Below the pieces are notes generated by a model. That model made no database searches. It was not told the origin of the DNA and saw only the letters and a list, made by a program, of their open reading frames with translations. A program made the translations under genes and the position numbers. Positions 9,701 to 30,295 of a stretch of DNA of 64,000 bases are shown here, piece after piece (the first letter of the stretch is position 1; the number at the start of each line of letters is the position of its first letter). This stretch comes from Microvelia longipes (Eukaryota; Arthropoda; Insecta; Hemiptera; Veliidae): assembly GCA_018340805.1 (NCBI GenBank), contig JACMZG010001863.1, forward strand, positions 20,093,936 through 20,157,935. The letters run 5' to 3'.

Positions 9701-12700
9701 TTTTAGGTAATATATAAGTATAGTAAGCATTGTTTTCATACAGCAAGTATATCTGCAGGTTTTGTTGGATCATAAATGTTAAGAAGCATCTAGCAAGGCC
9801 AGTGCCTGGATGGGAAACCACTTGGAATAAAACTACTGTATTTACATAAGGACAAGCAAAGCGAGTCCAAAGACAGTTAGCAATATAAATTTGGTAATGT
9901 TATATTCTGAGGACGAGTGAAGGGACCTAATCCGATTTGTTCATCATTCATTGTGTAATCAACTGGTGTACACAAGGTTACAACAATAAGAGGCAACAAA
10001 TAACAACATATAAGGAACATAATAGGTAATACTATTATGTATTATCATAAAAAAATATATATATAATTAAAAATGGGTAAAATAAAACAAATACTAACAG
10101 TGATGAAACCATATCCCTTTGATCTTCCATTATCTTCAGTCATTAACTGAATTGAATCTATTTTACCAAAGGGTTCAAATATTCCTCTAAGCATATCCTC
10201 AGTGATGTTATAGTGTAAAGAACCAACAAACAGTTTGGTGGGTCCAGGCATGCCCCTGGGTATGATATTAGGCATTGAACTGCCTGTCCTGTTTTTCTCA
10301 GCTTGTGTTTGCTGAACTATGATGGGAATACCTAACAATTTCTGGCCTGTTAAACCCATAGCCTGTAATCAGATAAATAAACTATGTTTAGTTATTGATA
10401 AAAAGAAAATAAATTGCTACTATCTACACTTTATTGGATACAGCAAAATCTATTTAATTGAAAAGACTAAGAACTACACCTTTTCCAATTTTATTTGAGA
10501 AACCGTTATGTTTATTTGAGAACATATCAATTGTATTTGAGATTAGAAAAATATATTTTAGAAAACATCAATTGAATTTGAGAACAGTCAGTTGTATTTG
10601 AGTAGGCATTAAATGAATTTGAGAGCAGTGAATTCTATTTAAGAATTTATTAAATGTTTTTGTGAACTTGTGATTTGATAATGAGAAACTCAAAATTCGG
10701 CTAATTTTTATATTACTATTTTTCTTAAATACAATTATACCTTGTTAGGTGAGAGTTGAGCAATGAAACATACACAGGGTGGAACAACTCACTTTAACCA
10801 ACATTAAATCCTTAAATTATGGGGAAAACATGGTCCTAGACCTTCAAAAATGGTCTCTACTCCTAGTAAATCAACTCCAATCAACTCAATAATTTTTTTG
10901 AGCTAGGAATGCACTACATAGGGCATAGGACGAATCCAAAAAGCCATCATACATGAAAATCGGTTCATCAAGCTCAGCTGATTGTCATTTGGATAATTTT
11001 CTCAAATACAATTGACAACTTCTCAAATTCAAATCACCCTTTCTGAAATGAAATTAAACAATTCTCAATTTTATATAATGCTTCAAATAAAATTGACTAT
11101 TCTCAACTACATTTGTTGTTTTATCAAATTCAACAGACTAATCTAATTTACATTTGATATTTTCTCAAATACAAGTCATTATTCTCAAATACAATTAATA
11201 TCTTCTCAAATAAATGTGGAAAAGGTGTAGATGGACGGAAAGTGGAGGGGTTTATCGCCCCTTAAAACCACTCACGCCTAAAATAAAGTACACATTCAAG
11301 CAAATGTACAGGACATGATGGTATCAGTGATAGCTAACATATCACTGTCTTACAAGCAAAAAAAAGTTAACCTAGATATCATGCCAGAAGAATGTAACAT
11401 TAGGGAGGTAAGAGGCTTAAGATAAGACCTAGCCTAAAGAAATGTGAATAAAAAGTTCTAGAAATTTTGTAGGGGAGTAGTAATTGGCATTGGTTCTCAA
11501 CCCTGAGCCCAACACTGTTGGCAGACTGCTGTGTAAAGCATTTCTTCCTCTTTTAGGTGAAAAATTTTTCCATGTGAGAATTTTCACCAACAAAAAAAGC
11601 TAACAGAAGATAAATGCCCTTCTGTTGGATTTTGTTCTTTACAAAAATGTTTGATACACTGTCTTAAAGAGCTCAATTCAAATTTGCCTATACCAATCAT
11701 AACCAAATATTTTACTAGAGCGAAGTAGTACACTTATTCTATCAAACATAATATTACGTCATTACATTAGGCCATATATTTAACTGCATCATACCAAATG
11801 CAGCAATTTACATTTTAACTAATAAATACAACAAACCCCATTGTAACAAAGTAACCAAATTGCCAAAATCATAACTAGCAAATGTATTTTTTAAATAAGA
11901 TTTAAATTAAAATATAAGTGATGATTGCAATTTAATTGCACAAGTGCCCTAGTGTCATTTAATTGCAATCATGGAGACAAACACAAATTCCAATAGAATT
12001 TAAATTGAAAGCTTAACTTCAACCAGTTTTTTGGCTTACTATTTTAACAAAACTATCAGGTTTTCCTTCCAAAATGTCAAATGTATAAAAACTTACCAAT
12101 GGTACTGATTCAGGATCTTTAAATTCAATATAAGCAATCCCTTTAAATCTCCTAGTCTTGTTGCAAGTAATAAGTCTCACATCACGAACCTGAAATATTT
12201 TACAACACTCAATCAGACCAAATACATATTAATATCCTTAGAGTGAGCGTGAATGGACTCCATTATAATTAATGAAAGAAAAGAAGTCTCTCCATGAAAT
12301 AAAAATTTATTGGCAAAGCACTTTCAACCTAACTAGAGGCCATCACCAGTGCACAACCATTGAGAAGAGAAGAGAAGTGAGTCTATGTTTTTCTAATAGA
12401 TATGAGAGTCTGACTCTTGACACAGACAACATAGACTTCTCTTCTTCTTTACATCTCAACGGTTTTGCACTGATGATGGCCTCTAGTTAGGTTGAAAGCG
12501 CTTTGCCAATACAGTTTTATTTTGTGGAGAGACTTCTTTTCTTTCATTAACTACATATTTGATCAAAAACACCACCTCACTAAGTCAAAACACATGAAAA
12601 ACCAAAATAAATAAAATAAAATTAACAAATAACAGTCTACCTTTCCAACGGATGAGAAGAATTCTTCTAAGTCTTGAGCTCTAATCCTCTGAGATAACTG

Positions 12701-15700
12701 CATAACAAATACAGTTCTTGCATCCCTCTCTTCTGGAGACAAGTCATCCAGTACTGGCGACCTAAACATAAAATGAAAGGAAAATAATCAGTATTTATTA
12801 TTCCCCATAACTCTATTTCTAATAGAGTTGTCACAACTACCAAATCTAGAAATATATAAGCATTCTTCATTTGCTTATCTAAATCCTATAATAGGAATAG
12901 GGGAGGAAGCATTAAATACAAATTTGACACCCAGTTTTAACATCACATGTCCTCATTTCAGTACTCATAGATTCCAACAATTTTAAAAACTTTGCTGGGA
13001 TGTATGTGCACTAATCTAGAGGACACAATACAGAACAAACAGCTAAACAGATTTTATGAAACTCAGTAGAAAGTCCTATAAGAGAAAAAAGTGATTACAT
13101 TTCACAGGGGAGAGGAGGAAAGTCCCAATATTTAACAAATTAGCCGTTTTGTCACAAAAGCATTCAAATGCACACTATTAGATACAAATGAGAACAAAAG
13201 TCACAATTAGAAATAAATGGCTCATTAATTTTTTAAACAAGTATTAGAGTAAATAAAGTTTCAGTGGTTTAATAAAGCTTTTGAGATAAAAAAAATAAAG
13301 TGGTTGCACTGGGGAAAAAAATTAAAATCAAGGGAATTAAAAATATTTCTTAAACTTTGGAAAAAATTAAGTCATACAAATAGTCTTTAACTTGACGTTA
13401 ATACACTATATATGTCTAGTTTTATATTCTATGAACCTAAACTAAAGAAATGAAAAAGAATAAAAAAAATTACAGTGCAATGGGAGATTTCCGGTGATTA
13501 AATTTATAATAAGGTTCATTTCTGCCAGGAAGTAAGAGCGGGGTAAGAGATCGTTTACGCCTAGGCCTGTCTCGAGATCGGCTCCTATCCTTGCTTGTCT
13601 TTTTCCTATCTTTGCTCTTACTCCTCCTTCTTCCTCTACTCCTACTCCTTTTGCTTCTACTCCTCCTACTCCTGTCTTTAGATCTGCTCCTCTTCTTATC
13701 TCTAGACCTGCTCCTCTTCTTATCCCTACTTCTGCTTCTCTTTCTTTCTTTATCTCTGCTTCGACTTCTGTGTTTACTATTTATAACATAAAGACAAATG
13801 AGTCTAAATAAAATCTATTTTATTAATAAAATTAGAAAGAGCATCTAGAAGTCAGTAAATTGAAAGGAGTTAAATTAAGTATAATTTATAAATTGAAAAA
13901 AAAAGTGTATTAAAATAAACTATGACAGAACTTCCAATACAAGAAATATTAAATTAAGAGCCAACCAACAGTTGAATGTTTTTGTATTAAAAATATTAGC
14001 TGGCTAGGAGCCAAAACACTGTAGTTACCAAAAGATAATGTAACTGATTTCACAGATATGAATTCTTTAACCCCAAACATACTTCTTGTAAACCCACAAA
14101 CAATGCCCACTCTATAGCAATAGCAACTATATACAATTGATTATTGTGTTAATATTGTACTCATCAAACCAAAAACAGACTAATTTTATAATATCTAATA
14201 TGGGTTTAGAAAGAAAAAAATACGAAGATAATTCTTTAGATTTATTACTATCTACAAAATTTAAAAATCCGAGATGCAAGTTTTAACAGGCAATAGATTA
14301 AATATCCCTCTGAATATCAAGATCTTAATATTAAATAAAGAGTAACATGCAGTGGATTGTGCTTTTTTAACTTCTGTAAATGTTAACTTATTAAAATTAA
14401 TTAGGCATTCCCAAAGCCACAATACCCTGAATAAAAGAGATGGTAAGTAAATGAAATAGGTAAAATAAATAAAATCCATAATAGGTAAAAATAAATATCC
14501 ATAAAAAACCAACAATAAACTCAACCATCATCAGAATCAAGCTACAAGTACTTAAGGTATATTAAGCAGTTGTCTATGTTCACTGCCATATTTAAGTTCT
14601 TAACACAGCAATACTGAACAGTAATTATTTCACCATTATTATTATGCTCATAATTATTATATAATAAATGATGGTGTTTATGTTTTACGATTGCTTTGTC
14701 AATATAAATTAGCAACATTAGACCTTAAGGTTGATTTTAAAACCCAAAGTTGAACTTTTTAGTTACACCAGGAGAAGCAATGATAACTAACTAACACACA
14801 CACAAACTTGCTAAAAACACTTAAACACGTATAAATTTATTACTATCTATAATCATCAATTCATTAAAATAAATTTACCTAGAAGAAGAGGAAGATTTGT
14901 GGTGAGAAGAGCTTGAGACTCCATTACTGGTTGATGCCTTAGACCCCTCCTAAACAGCAAATATGCAGGTAATCCAACGTAGACCACAACACACGAACAA
15001 AACAACAAAACCAAACCACTAATATTAATATACTTCAAACTAATGTACTACTTATATTAAAAATAAATAAGGATAAGAGAGGATTCATGATTAGGAATAA
15101 AATGAGAATAAATAAAAAAAAAAAAAAACAAATAATATAAAAATAAATAAACAAGAGATAAAAGTAAAAAAAATATATTTTAAAAATAAGCAAATAAAAT
15201 ATAAAATAATGGTACATATCCCTTTATATTAAACGACAAACTTTATAATAAGGATACAAAGTTGATTTAAATAATCAGAATGACCCAAAAATATTCATGT
15301 AAATAAAAAATAAAATAAATAGACAATAAAAAAAAACAAGAAATTTACAAATAGGAATCAGTATAAAAGGAAAATTTGGGAAACGGAATTTTCTTGTTTT
15401 AAAAAAAATCCCCCCAGCATATTATTTCCATGGTTTGAGAAGACAGGGAGCTGGGTTGACCTTACCTTCCGAGTAGATTAAATTCTTCAAAGATCACAGT
15501 AACATATGCCATTATACACGACAAAGGCAGCGGGTCTGCAAAGATATACTGATATCAACAATAGGGACCAACAATAACAATATTTTTTTAAAAATAATTT
15601 TTAGTTTTTTCTATAAAAATTAGTTTATAAAAATGTATAATTTCTAAAAAGAAATCAACCATAAAAAATACCTAATTAGTAATAAGAATAGGCAATGTAT

Positions 15701-18592
15701 AATGCACATAAGTACAATGAAATTTTGTAAAAATATTTTCACAGCTGTAAAAATTATGTCACCAAATTATTGTTATAAAAGGTGGCAACATTTGTATTTA
15801 TTATGCAGTTTAAATAAATATAGGTCTGTATAAACTTTACACAATGAGCATACTTGATACAAAATCAATAAATCTGGAGTGGGAAAAACAGAGTAAAATG
15901 TGGGTTATTTGATGATGTTAAGCAAAAAATTATATCCACTGTTACCCATTAATTATCCATTTTACCCACTGTATATATGAGTTTTATCTACTGTATATGT
16001 GTTAATATATAATTTAATTTGTAATGGCGATCATTAAATAAAATCGACAAATGCAATGGTTGATTTCATAAAAGCAATATTTATCAAATAAAAAAAATTA
16101 AAAATGTGCGGCTCTAAAATGAAAGTGATCATGCTCATTTTTATGATACCCATGAAATAGTTATTTATATAAATTCTTTAATCTAACTAACTTTAGATTG
16201 CTTAAAATGATCCTTAATAAGTAACACAACAGTTAGGTATTAAATAAATAATAGCTTGAAAGTATGATTTATATCGAGGAAGGCAACAATTGATCAAATT
16301 AAAATAACAGCAAAAAGTATTTGTTCAAAAGGAATGTGTAACATTTAATTGTTTATGTTAATATCTTTATTCTTACCAATAAGACATCAATGTCACTGCC
16401 ATGATAGTACAGAGATATTTGGTCTATGTTATTCATTAAATGATTTAGAAAGGAGATATAAAGGACTCAATACATATTAAATGGCATTATAATACAAATA
16501 ACTTAACTGTGTCAAAACAAGACTCCACCTATTCAAATTATTTTCTTAATATTTTTGCTTATGTTAATAATAATAACTCCCACATGTATTCTAAAAAATA
16601 TAAATATAACCAACCAAAATAATTTCATGGGAGGTAAATTACAAATTTAAAGAAGTCACTTTATTAAACCATAACATAAATCTTGGCCTATAATTACTTG
16701 GCAGGGGTATAATATTTTAAGAGATTAATTCGACTAATACTATTATTATAATTTAGTTTTTATTTTTACAAGTATAATGGTATTTCCAAACTTATTATTA
16801 TAACTATTTTTATTATTTATTCAAATATAATGTCTCTACTTAGAACTACTTAAACATAAAAATATAAAATATATTTTTTATGATAACAAAATTTGAAATC
16901 AACAGTAACAATAAAATAAATAGATGCACAACATAGTTTGATCAATAATACCAGGACTTTCTAATAAGATAAGATTAGTTAATTTTATAACCCAAGGAAA
17001 TAAGTGGCAAGATAAAAATAGCGTTAATTAATAATTATTCAAATAAAAGATTCTAGTAAAAAGCTTTCAGAAGATAAGAAATAAGGGTAATAATTATGTA
17101 CAGTAGATAACTTATCATTTCACAAAAATAAATAGTATTTCAGTATACTAATACTATAGTGAGAATAGGGGGAAAGGGGTTGAAAATAATGAGTTTCTCA
17201 TTAATGTAACAAATCCTATTAAAATTGTTTTAGTTCAAAATAAGTATAAATACTATAAAAATAAAATACTATTATACTAATAAAAAGTACACACAGAATA
17301 ATAGATAGTATAAACCATAGTTGAATAGAAAAGCTTTTATTATAATAGTCATTAGTTTTATCAATAATATGAATACACATAATGGACACCTATAGAATGG
17401 AGTGAGGCCTCACCTTGGTAACAGTGATAAAAACAAGGTCAACTAATTGCAACTTACACAGGAAAGATGACCAACTTTTATTTAATTCCTCTGACCTTCA
17501 GATGACATTATATTATTCATATTATGCCAAAATATTATTAATGAAATATACATGGGAATGTAAGGGATGGCATGATAATTTAAAACTAAAACAAATATTA
17601 ATAATCTAATTGAAATATTATGGGAAACAAAAACAATCATAGGGCATGGATGCCTTCCTCATTATTATAAATCATCTATCAAAATAAAGTATTGAATAGT
17701 TTAAAATATCTCTAGAACCTTAACATAACATCCAGTAGCCATAAAGTTAAACTCAATACCTACACTGAGATCAGAACTATTATTTCACTGCCAATTCAGC
17801 CCCTATTAATAAATAGAAAGTAAATTAAACATTTTAATAATAATAAATTTACCACAAAAGAAACACTCGCCTTACAACCAATGACAAAATGTGAGATCGT
17901 TATTTAGATTGACTCAAATATGTTAGTAAGAGCGAGTTTATGGTGTGAATCTAAAATATTTGTATTCACGAGGGCTGTTCTCCACAATAAGTGTTCAATC
18001 AGGGTTGAACCTATTGTGATAATTGAACCTACAATTTTATTTGACAAGCCATAAGTTGCTACCAACAGCTTATAAAAAGTTACACAAAACTCAAGAAGAT
18101 TTATTATATATTCTATACACCAATGAAGGATTTTAAAAGAAAGTTTTTTCAAGTTCTTTAGCAGAATAATAAAGTCATCTTGAGCCTTTAATGTAATTTT
18201 TAGCCAAGCTTGGTTGCTTAGCTAGAGTTGAATTTAGCAAGAGTTTAACTTAAGGTAAAATAATTATTGACCTGCGATAAAATAAAAATATTAGTATACC
18301 TTAACAACTAAAAGAGTATCCTATAATACGTTCTGTAAACTTGTGACCTTTACTACCTTTTAAATTGGCGAAGACTTCTGCTAACGTCTCGACTCAAGCT
18401 GTCATGAAAGAGGTTCTATAATAATAGAAAAATTGGAGCCTTTGTCAGTTAACAGATTTAGGTAGGAAATACATATAAGTGATAAAAAACAAATCTAAAA
18501 GTAACATGAAATAAACAAGTCAAACGATAAATAAAACATACCCCTTTTTTGAAGGGAGCCTCAAGCATGGCTTCGATGTAGTCCTCGGCCAT
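6767..18592 (-). CDS. RBM39: Caper / RBM39 splicing co-factor, 9 coding exons, 512 aa
   Basis: SR-like nuclear RNA-binding protein of the RBM39/Caper/HCC1 family, a U2AF65-related splicing factor and transcription co-activator. Coding exons (minus): 18542-18592, 14879-14949, 13474-13776, 12641-12761, 12097-12189, 10099-10362, 8317-8660, 7629-7810, 6767-6876; frame holds throughout (1539 nt). The N-terminus MAEDYIEAMLEAPFKKG matches the family start. Exons 2-3 encode an RS/RK-rich domain (about residues 18-125), then three RRMs: RRM1 about 156-233, RRM2 about 256-333 (KLFVGSL...GYGFIT), and a C-terminal UHM about 404-500 carrying the family R-x-F motif as GRWFAGR. The RRM2 helix MLRGIFEPFG, whose G, E and P residues form the DCAF15/aryl-sulfonamide degron in human RBM39, is conserved (G273, E276, P277). 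The last exon (ITAAYVP..YHSLFPDAM) is short and was found through the splice sites. Human RBM39 is 530 aa. Confidence 0.95.
9305..9935 (+). repeat. 5S-containing dispersed repeat, copy 1 (Caper intron)
   Basis: Best seen by alignment with 37545-38165 and 45985-46425. Shared blocks in order: a GTCTGTCTGT stretch and GAGAGTTGA; GGGAAAATAATTATTAAATGACA; TTAGTACAAGTGTAT; a 5S rRNA-like segment; then AGCGAGTCCAAAG and TTCTGAGGACGAGTGAAG. Partial copies occur on the minus strand at 42395-42640, 48760-48870 and 49175-49640. No coding frame. It lies in the intron between coding exons 6 and 7 of Caper. Boundaries are approximate. Confidence 0.7.
9728..9838 (+). pseudogene. 5S rRNA-derived segment inside the dispersed repeat
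   Basis: Reading along the plus strand, the segment follows an animal 5S rRNA from near its 5' end to past the C box: GCATTGTTTTCATACAG, then TATATC, TTGGATCATAAATGTTAAG, AGCATCTAGCAAGGCCAGT, and GGATGGGAAACCACTTGGAA (compare the 5S block GATGGGNGACCGCTTGGGAA). It is too diverged to be a working 5S gene and lacks a proper T-run terminator. Confidence 0.6.
10474..11230. mobile_element. Foldback/MITE with CTACACCTTTTCC ends and TTTGAGAA motif arrays
   Basis: The ends are exact inverses: CTACACCTTTTCC (10474-10486) and GGAAAAGGTGTAG (11218-11230). The left third holds about six copies of ATTTGAGAA-like motifs (10492-10625) and the right third about seven of the inverse TTCTCAAAT (about 10999-11212). 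Such mirrored sub-terminal motif arrays are typical of transposase binding sites in non-autonomous DNA elements. I see no convincing target duplication and no coding frame. It sits in the Caper intron between coding exons 5 and 6. Confidence 0.65.
12271..12548. repeat. Foldback element in Caper intron (arms about 115 bp)
   Basis: The left part (AATGAAAGAAAAGAAGTCTC, CAACCTAACTAGAGGCCATC) returns as its inverse in the right part (GATGGCCTCTAGTTAGGTTG, GAGACTTCTTTTCTTTCATT). The arms meet with a short spacer around 12390-12425. A related fragment is at 33855-33928 (GATGATGAGTGCGAG, TTTTGTGGAGAGA). Confidence 0.75.
14950..18541. other. Caper intron 1, 3.6 kb, no gene seen
   Basis: Very AT-rich intron with A-rich tracts near 15110-15210. 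A minus-strand 82-codon open frame at 17904-18152 has no recognisable domain. No repeat shared with the rest of the window was found here. Confidence 0.5.
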
Positions 18593-18810
18593 TTTTCCTT
18601 CACCTAAAAATATTACATATACGTCAAATATTTGTTTATAAACAAATATAACAATCTATTATAAATATTGATCCAAAAACACGTACCTAATGCGGCTGAT
18701 AGCAGTTACAGGCACACGCCTCAAGGATGAATGGTTGTTCCTGAGTCGAACGATGTAAGAAAATATGGCGACGCAAGTGGAGATGTCAGTAAACTGCAAC
18801 GTTCAAAAGA
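18593..18810 (-). other. RBM39: Caper 5' UTR: short intron and noncoding first exon
   Basis: Upstream of the start codon a good acceptor (TTTTTAG before GTGAAGGAAAA at 18603) pairs with a donor at 18686 (TTAG|GTACGT), implying an 83-nt intron in the 5' UTR and a noncoding first exon beginning at 18687 and reaching to around 18810. The transcription start itself cannot be read from sequence. Confidence 0.45.
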
Positions 18811-18999
18811 TACAAAAATAATGACAAAATATACTTGCTAATATTAAAATAATAAACAATAATGATGTACAAGTGTTTTACGATATTAAAAATACTTTTT
18901 TTAACGACATTAGCACAAAAATTATACTATTTTATAGCAAAATAAGTTCCCGATTTTAGGACGAAAATCCCTCATTACAACTCGAAGCAACACTAAAAA

Positions 19000-19007
19000 T
19001 GACGTCA
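19000..19007. promoter_or_regulatory. Palindromic CRE-like site TGACGTCA
   Basis: Perfect 8-bp CREB/ATF consensus about 190 bp upstream of the inferred noncoding first exon of Caper and about 1.25 kb upstream of the HRI start codon. Function is inferred from motif and position only. Confidence 0.4.
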
Positions 19008-19498
19008 CAAACGTCAAGTAGAGTGGGACAGGATTCTAGTCCCCAACTTAGCTCTATATGAGAAATATGTTACTTTGACCCAGGATTAATTGTAGTTCAT
19101 TTGAGTTTTATTTCTGGTCGTAGTTGAAAGCAATCAACAAGCAAACTAATAGGTTAAGCTATAATGCTAGCTGAATTATTATATTAAATTAATAAAATTC
19201 GCCAAATCAATATTAATTTTCTTTCAAAAGGCCTTGATAGATCAAAACAAAAATACTAATATTAGCATTAGTCTCTTTGGATTAAACATTGATGTAACTT
19301 ACTGAAAATAACGGATTAAACTTATAAAAATATTGGTTATTGGACTGTTTAGACAAATAAAGTTTCAACTTAGGTTTCAAGTTTAACAAGGTCCTATATT
19401 ACAACTAACAACACTTTTTAGAATTTTACATTTAAGGATTACTTGTGACTGGTGAGTGGGGGTAGATTTTGTGGAAGGGGGGGGGACTCAATAATCAA

Positions 19499-19500
<2 letters not shown>

Positions 19501-19538
<38 letters not shown>
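19501..19538. repeat. (AT)n microsatellite
   Basis: Uninterrupted AT dinucleotides, about 19 units. Confidence 0.95.
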
Positions 19539-19540
<2 letters not shown>

Positions 19541-20257
19541 TGATCAGGAGACCCCCTCTTCCAAAAATTTACCTCCCCAACTCCCCTCAATGACCCCAAT
19601 AATTTTTTCATCGAAAATTCACTAAAAATCGTGTTGTATATTGTTTTTAAGCCTTCGAATAGTTGCCTGGCGGCCGAATAAGGGATTCCCTTTTTCTAAG
19701 TTTAGCATTTATATTTTATGTGATCAGCGAACGATTACGTCATATAAAATAAGATATAAACCCGTTCAGGTTTTATTATTGTTAATTAAACCTGCGTTCC
19801 AATTACAAAGATTAGGCTTCAAGTTACGGACTAGACTCATGTGTAGAGGGGAGAATTCAGTGTAACCAACGTTTTGTCGTAACTTTTTTTTATTTTTATC
19901 TTGAGTTGAATTATGAAGTTAATGGAGAGTATATATTATCAATTTAATATATTTAAACACATATTCGGACCTTGTAAGTTATTATAAACCTGAATTTTAC
20001 TTCTAAAGATCGTAGTTCTTTATTTAAACCCCACATGATGTTACGCTCAACTAAAACCATCTTGAAGGTTCCATTTAAAAGAAGTCCAACAAGTTTGAAC
20101 AAGTTATGGAGCCCAGATTTATATTATTGAATTTTTAATAATTTGTCTGTAATTTTCTATTATTGTTTTAGTTAATGCATTTCATAGGGTCATATTAATA
20201 TCATTTGTACCCAAAATCTTGTAAGAATTTATTATTATATTGTGAACTTGAACTTCA

Positions 20258-28036
<7,779 letters not shown>

Positions 28037-28669
28037 CAATTTATTTTAAAATACTCCTTTCTTGATTTGTATAATTTGTTGAAATAATTAAAGACCCAAA
28101 GCTTTTTATTTTGATTATATGTTAATCCTAATATGTGATCTCGATACTTTTTGCTACAAGTATATTTTTAAAAGTTACTAATCTTGTGCAGCAAGATCTG
28201 ATTAAAGTTAATGCTCTCTCTTTAAGATAAAATTAATAGTTCTGTTCATGAGATTTCATTTTTTGTTATTATGGTTGCAGATTTTTTTTTAATTTTTATT
28301 AGCTTTATAGTTATCTGGTTATGACTATGGGACTTAACGTTTTGTAATTCTAGTTTTTTTTCTTATATTTTTTAAAGAGGGGGATAAAATTTTGTCCAAT
28401 GAATTAAGGAAAAATGGGTCTTAGTAACTTATACAAAAAGCTTGAAAAAAACATTTAAGCTTTTTTTGTAGTCAATGATTTGAATATAATTAATGTTACT
28501 TTTTGTGTTCTTAATTATTTATGAAATTGTGATATTTGTATTAAATTATTTAAAATATAAAAAAGATCAAATTTTTGTAAAACAGTCTTTAAGTTTTTAT
28601 TTTATCCTTTCTTGATGGAATATTGACCTTAATAATAAAAAGCCAATATAACCTTAAAGTGTTCCCACC

Positions 28670-28930
28670 CAAGACAGCAGTAAATAAGGGTCATTCTCTG
28701 ATTAAATTTTGGCTCACATGGAAACAAAAAAGTTTGGGGAAGGCAAGATAAAATGAACTAGGGAGTGAAGTCACAATTGTAACACATGTTCTACCCTTTT
28801 ATGCTATCTCAGTCTTCTGAAAAGGAAAACAGAAACAGAGTTCTGCCAAATTTCCATCAGTCGCCCATCTAAGTACTGAACACTCTTAATGCCCCTTACA
28901 CTAGAAATGGGAAAAAAGTTAAGATTACTT
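28670..28930 (-). mobile_element. 5S rRNA-derived SINE fragment
   Basis: On the minus strand the segment around 28850-28910 reads GGCATTAAGAGTG, then TTCAGTACTTAGATGGGCGA, then CTGATGGAA. This follows the C-box half of animal 5S rRNA (GTTAGTACTTAGATGGGGGA, CCGCTTGGGAA). It is followed by an unrelated body down to about 28670. A 5S-derived head with an unrelated body is the layout of SINE3-class elements. The 5' third of 5S is not recognisable and the ends are approximate. Confidence 0.5.
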
Positions 28931-29449
28931 ACTAATTTTAACCTAAGAAGAGGCCATCATAAGTGCCTGACCAATAATATATCATTTATAGCACAAATAA
29001 TATACATTTAAATAAGAATTAAAATAAACATATAAATAAATGTATGTGAAAATATTTTAAACCTTGCTTTTCTTGTTTCATTGGTAATGTTATCATTTTA
29101 TATTTTAATTCTAGTTTTGCTATCTGTTTTAATTTTTCTATTTTATATGTGATTTTTTTTGTTCTTACTCATTGGTTAGGCCATGATGATGACCTCATGC
29201 TTGATAAAATGAGTTTATATGTTTATACTTATTTTTCTGTGAAGGGGTATATTTGATAACAGCTGGTCACTTGATCAATTATTAACTACTGGTGATAAGG
29301 AAATAAAACTTTGCAGACTTGAGGACTACATGCAGGTCAAATTTAAATTTGATACCATAATGTGTCTGTGTTTTAATATGTCAATAATTTCCTTTAATTA
29401 CTAAGTAGTTATATACATGCTATTAGAAATTAGGTTTGTTCGGTACAAA

Positions 29450-29815
29450 AGCAACTTAGAGAAAGAGCTATGTTTGGAAGCATCAGAGGTTGTACTTCGA
29501 ACTGTTTTTGTAACAAATCTTAGGCAAGAAGAATCTTACTTTAAGGTGACCATTTTACTTCTAAAAGACCGAGTAAAGTAGAGTGAAATAATGATCTGGT
29601 ATGAAATTACTCTTATCATGTGTGCTAAGAATAATTTTTATGATATTGATGTTCGGGTTTGCACCAAGGTCTAATGCTCTGGTTTATACCCTCGGTCTTA
29701 AAAAAATAATATCGATGTTAAACAACTTTTTAATTCTATTTATGGAATTTTATATTAGTAAAACAAAATATTAGAGGTAATTTTTGTGTTTTAAGATGTT
29801 TTGAGCAATTGTTCT
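29450..29815 (+). repeat. Dispersed repeat pair, copy 2
   Basis: Direct-orientation relative of 25300-25640, about 4 kb apart. Diverged but collinear over roughly 330 bp. Confidence 0.65.
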
Positions 29816-30289
29816 TTTATTATTATGTGTACTATGCTTAATAAAAATAAGGAATTAAGAGAGGACTGGTTGTAGTACTCATGACTGTGTATATTGCCTA
29901 AAATCAGATTCAATAGTTCCAACTGAAAGTTGATAATGATATACGTAAGAACTCAATTTCAAGCAATTGTCCCATTTATTTTTTTTAAGAAAAGATAGTG
30001 GAAATGAATAAAATAATAATTACTTTCTCAAAAAATGTATTAGTTACATGGTTTTAAAATTAATACTGGTCATGAGAATGTCAAGATAGTATTACTTTGC
30101 TGGTCCAAATTTTGCCCACTAGCGAGGAAAAGTTTGCCATAGTTTAATGCTGCAATAGATAGCTCACAGCTATCAACCCATGTCAATTGCTAGATAGTGT
30201 TTCTTTTATTTAGCAATAAGACAAAAAATTATTATTGTTAAAAGGTTTCAGAGAATTAAAAAGAAGAAACTTTAAAAAACAAACATTAG

Positions 30290-30295
30290 TTTATT
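30290..30295 (-). terminator. Candidate poly(A) signal of AHCY
   Basis: AATAAA on the minus strand, about 65 nt past the AHCY stop codon (30360-30362). Motif and position only. Confidence 0.45.

Larger units (their letters stand above)
18811..20257. other. Divergent intergenic region between Caper and HRI
   Basis: Caper (minus) and HRI (plus) are transcribed away from each other from this roughly 1.4-kb interval, which must hold both promoters. It contains a perfect cAMP-response-type element at 19000-19007 and an (AT)19 microsatellite at 19501-19538 next to a G-run at 19476-19485. No gene is seen. Confidence 0.6.

Noticed and set aside
9728..9838. Functional 5S rRNA gene
   Set aside because: Too diverged, no clean terminator, and embedded in a repeat found in several places.
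13591..13791. Leucine-rich 66-codon plus-strand frame
   Set aside because: It is the antisense of the Arg/Ser/Lys-rich exon 3 of Caper; the composition is a shadow of the RS domain.
17904..18152. 82-codon minus-strand frame in Caper intron 1
   Set aside because: No recognisable domain, no conserved motif and AT-driven composition; length is expected by chance in a 3.6-kb intron.
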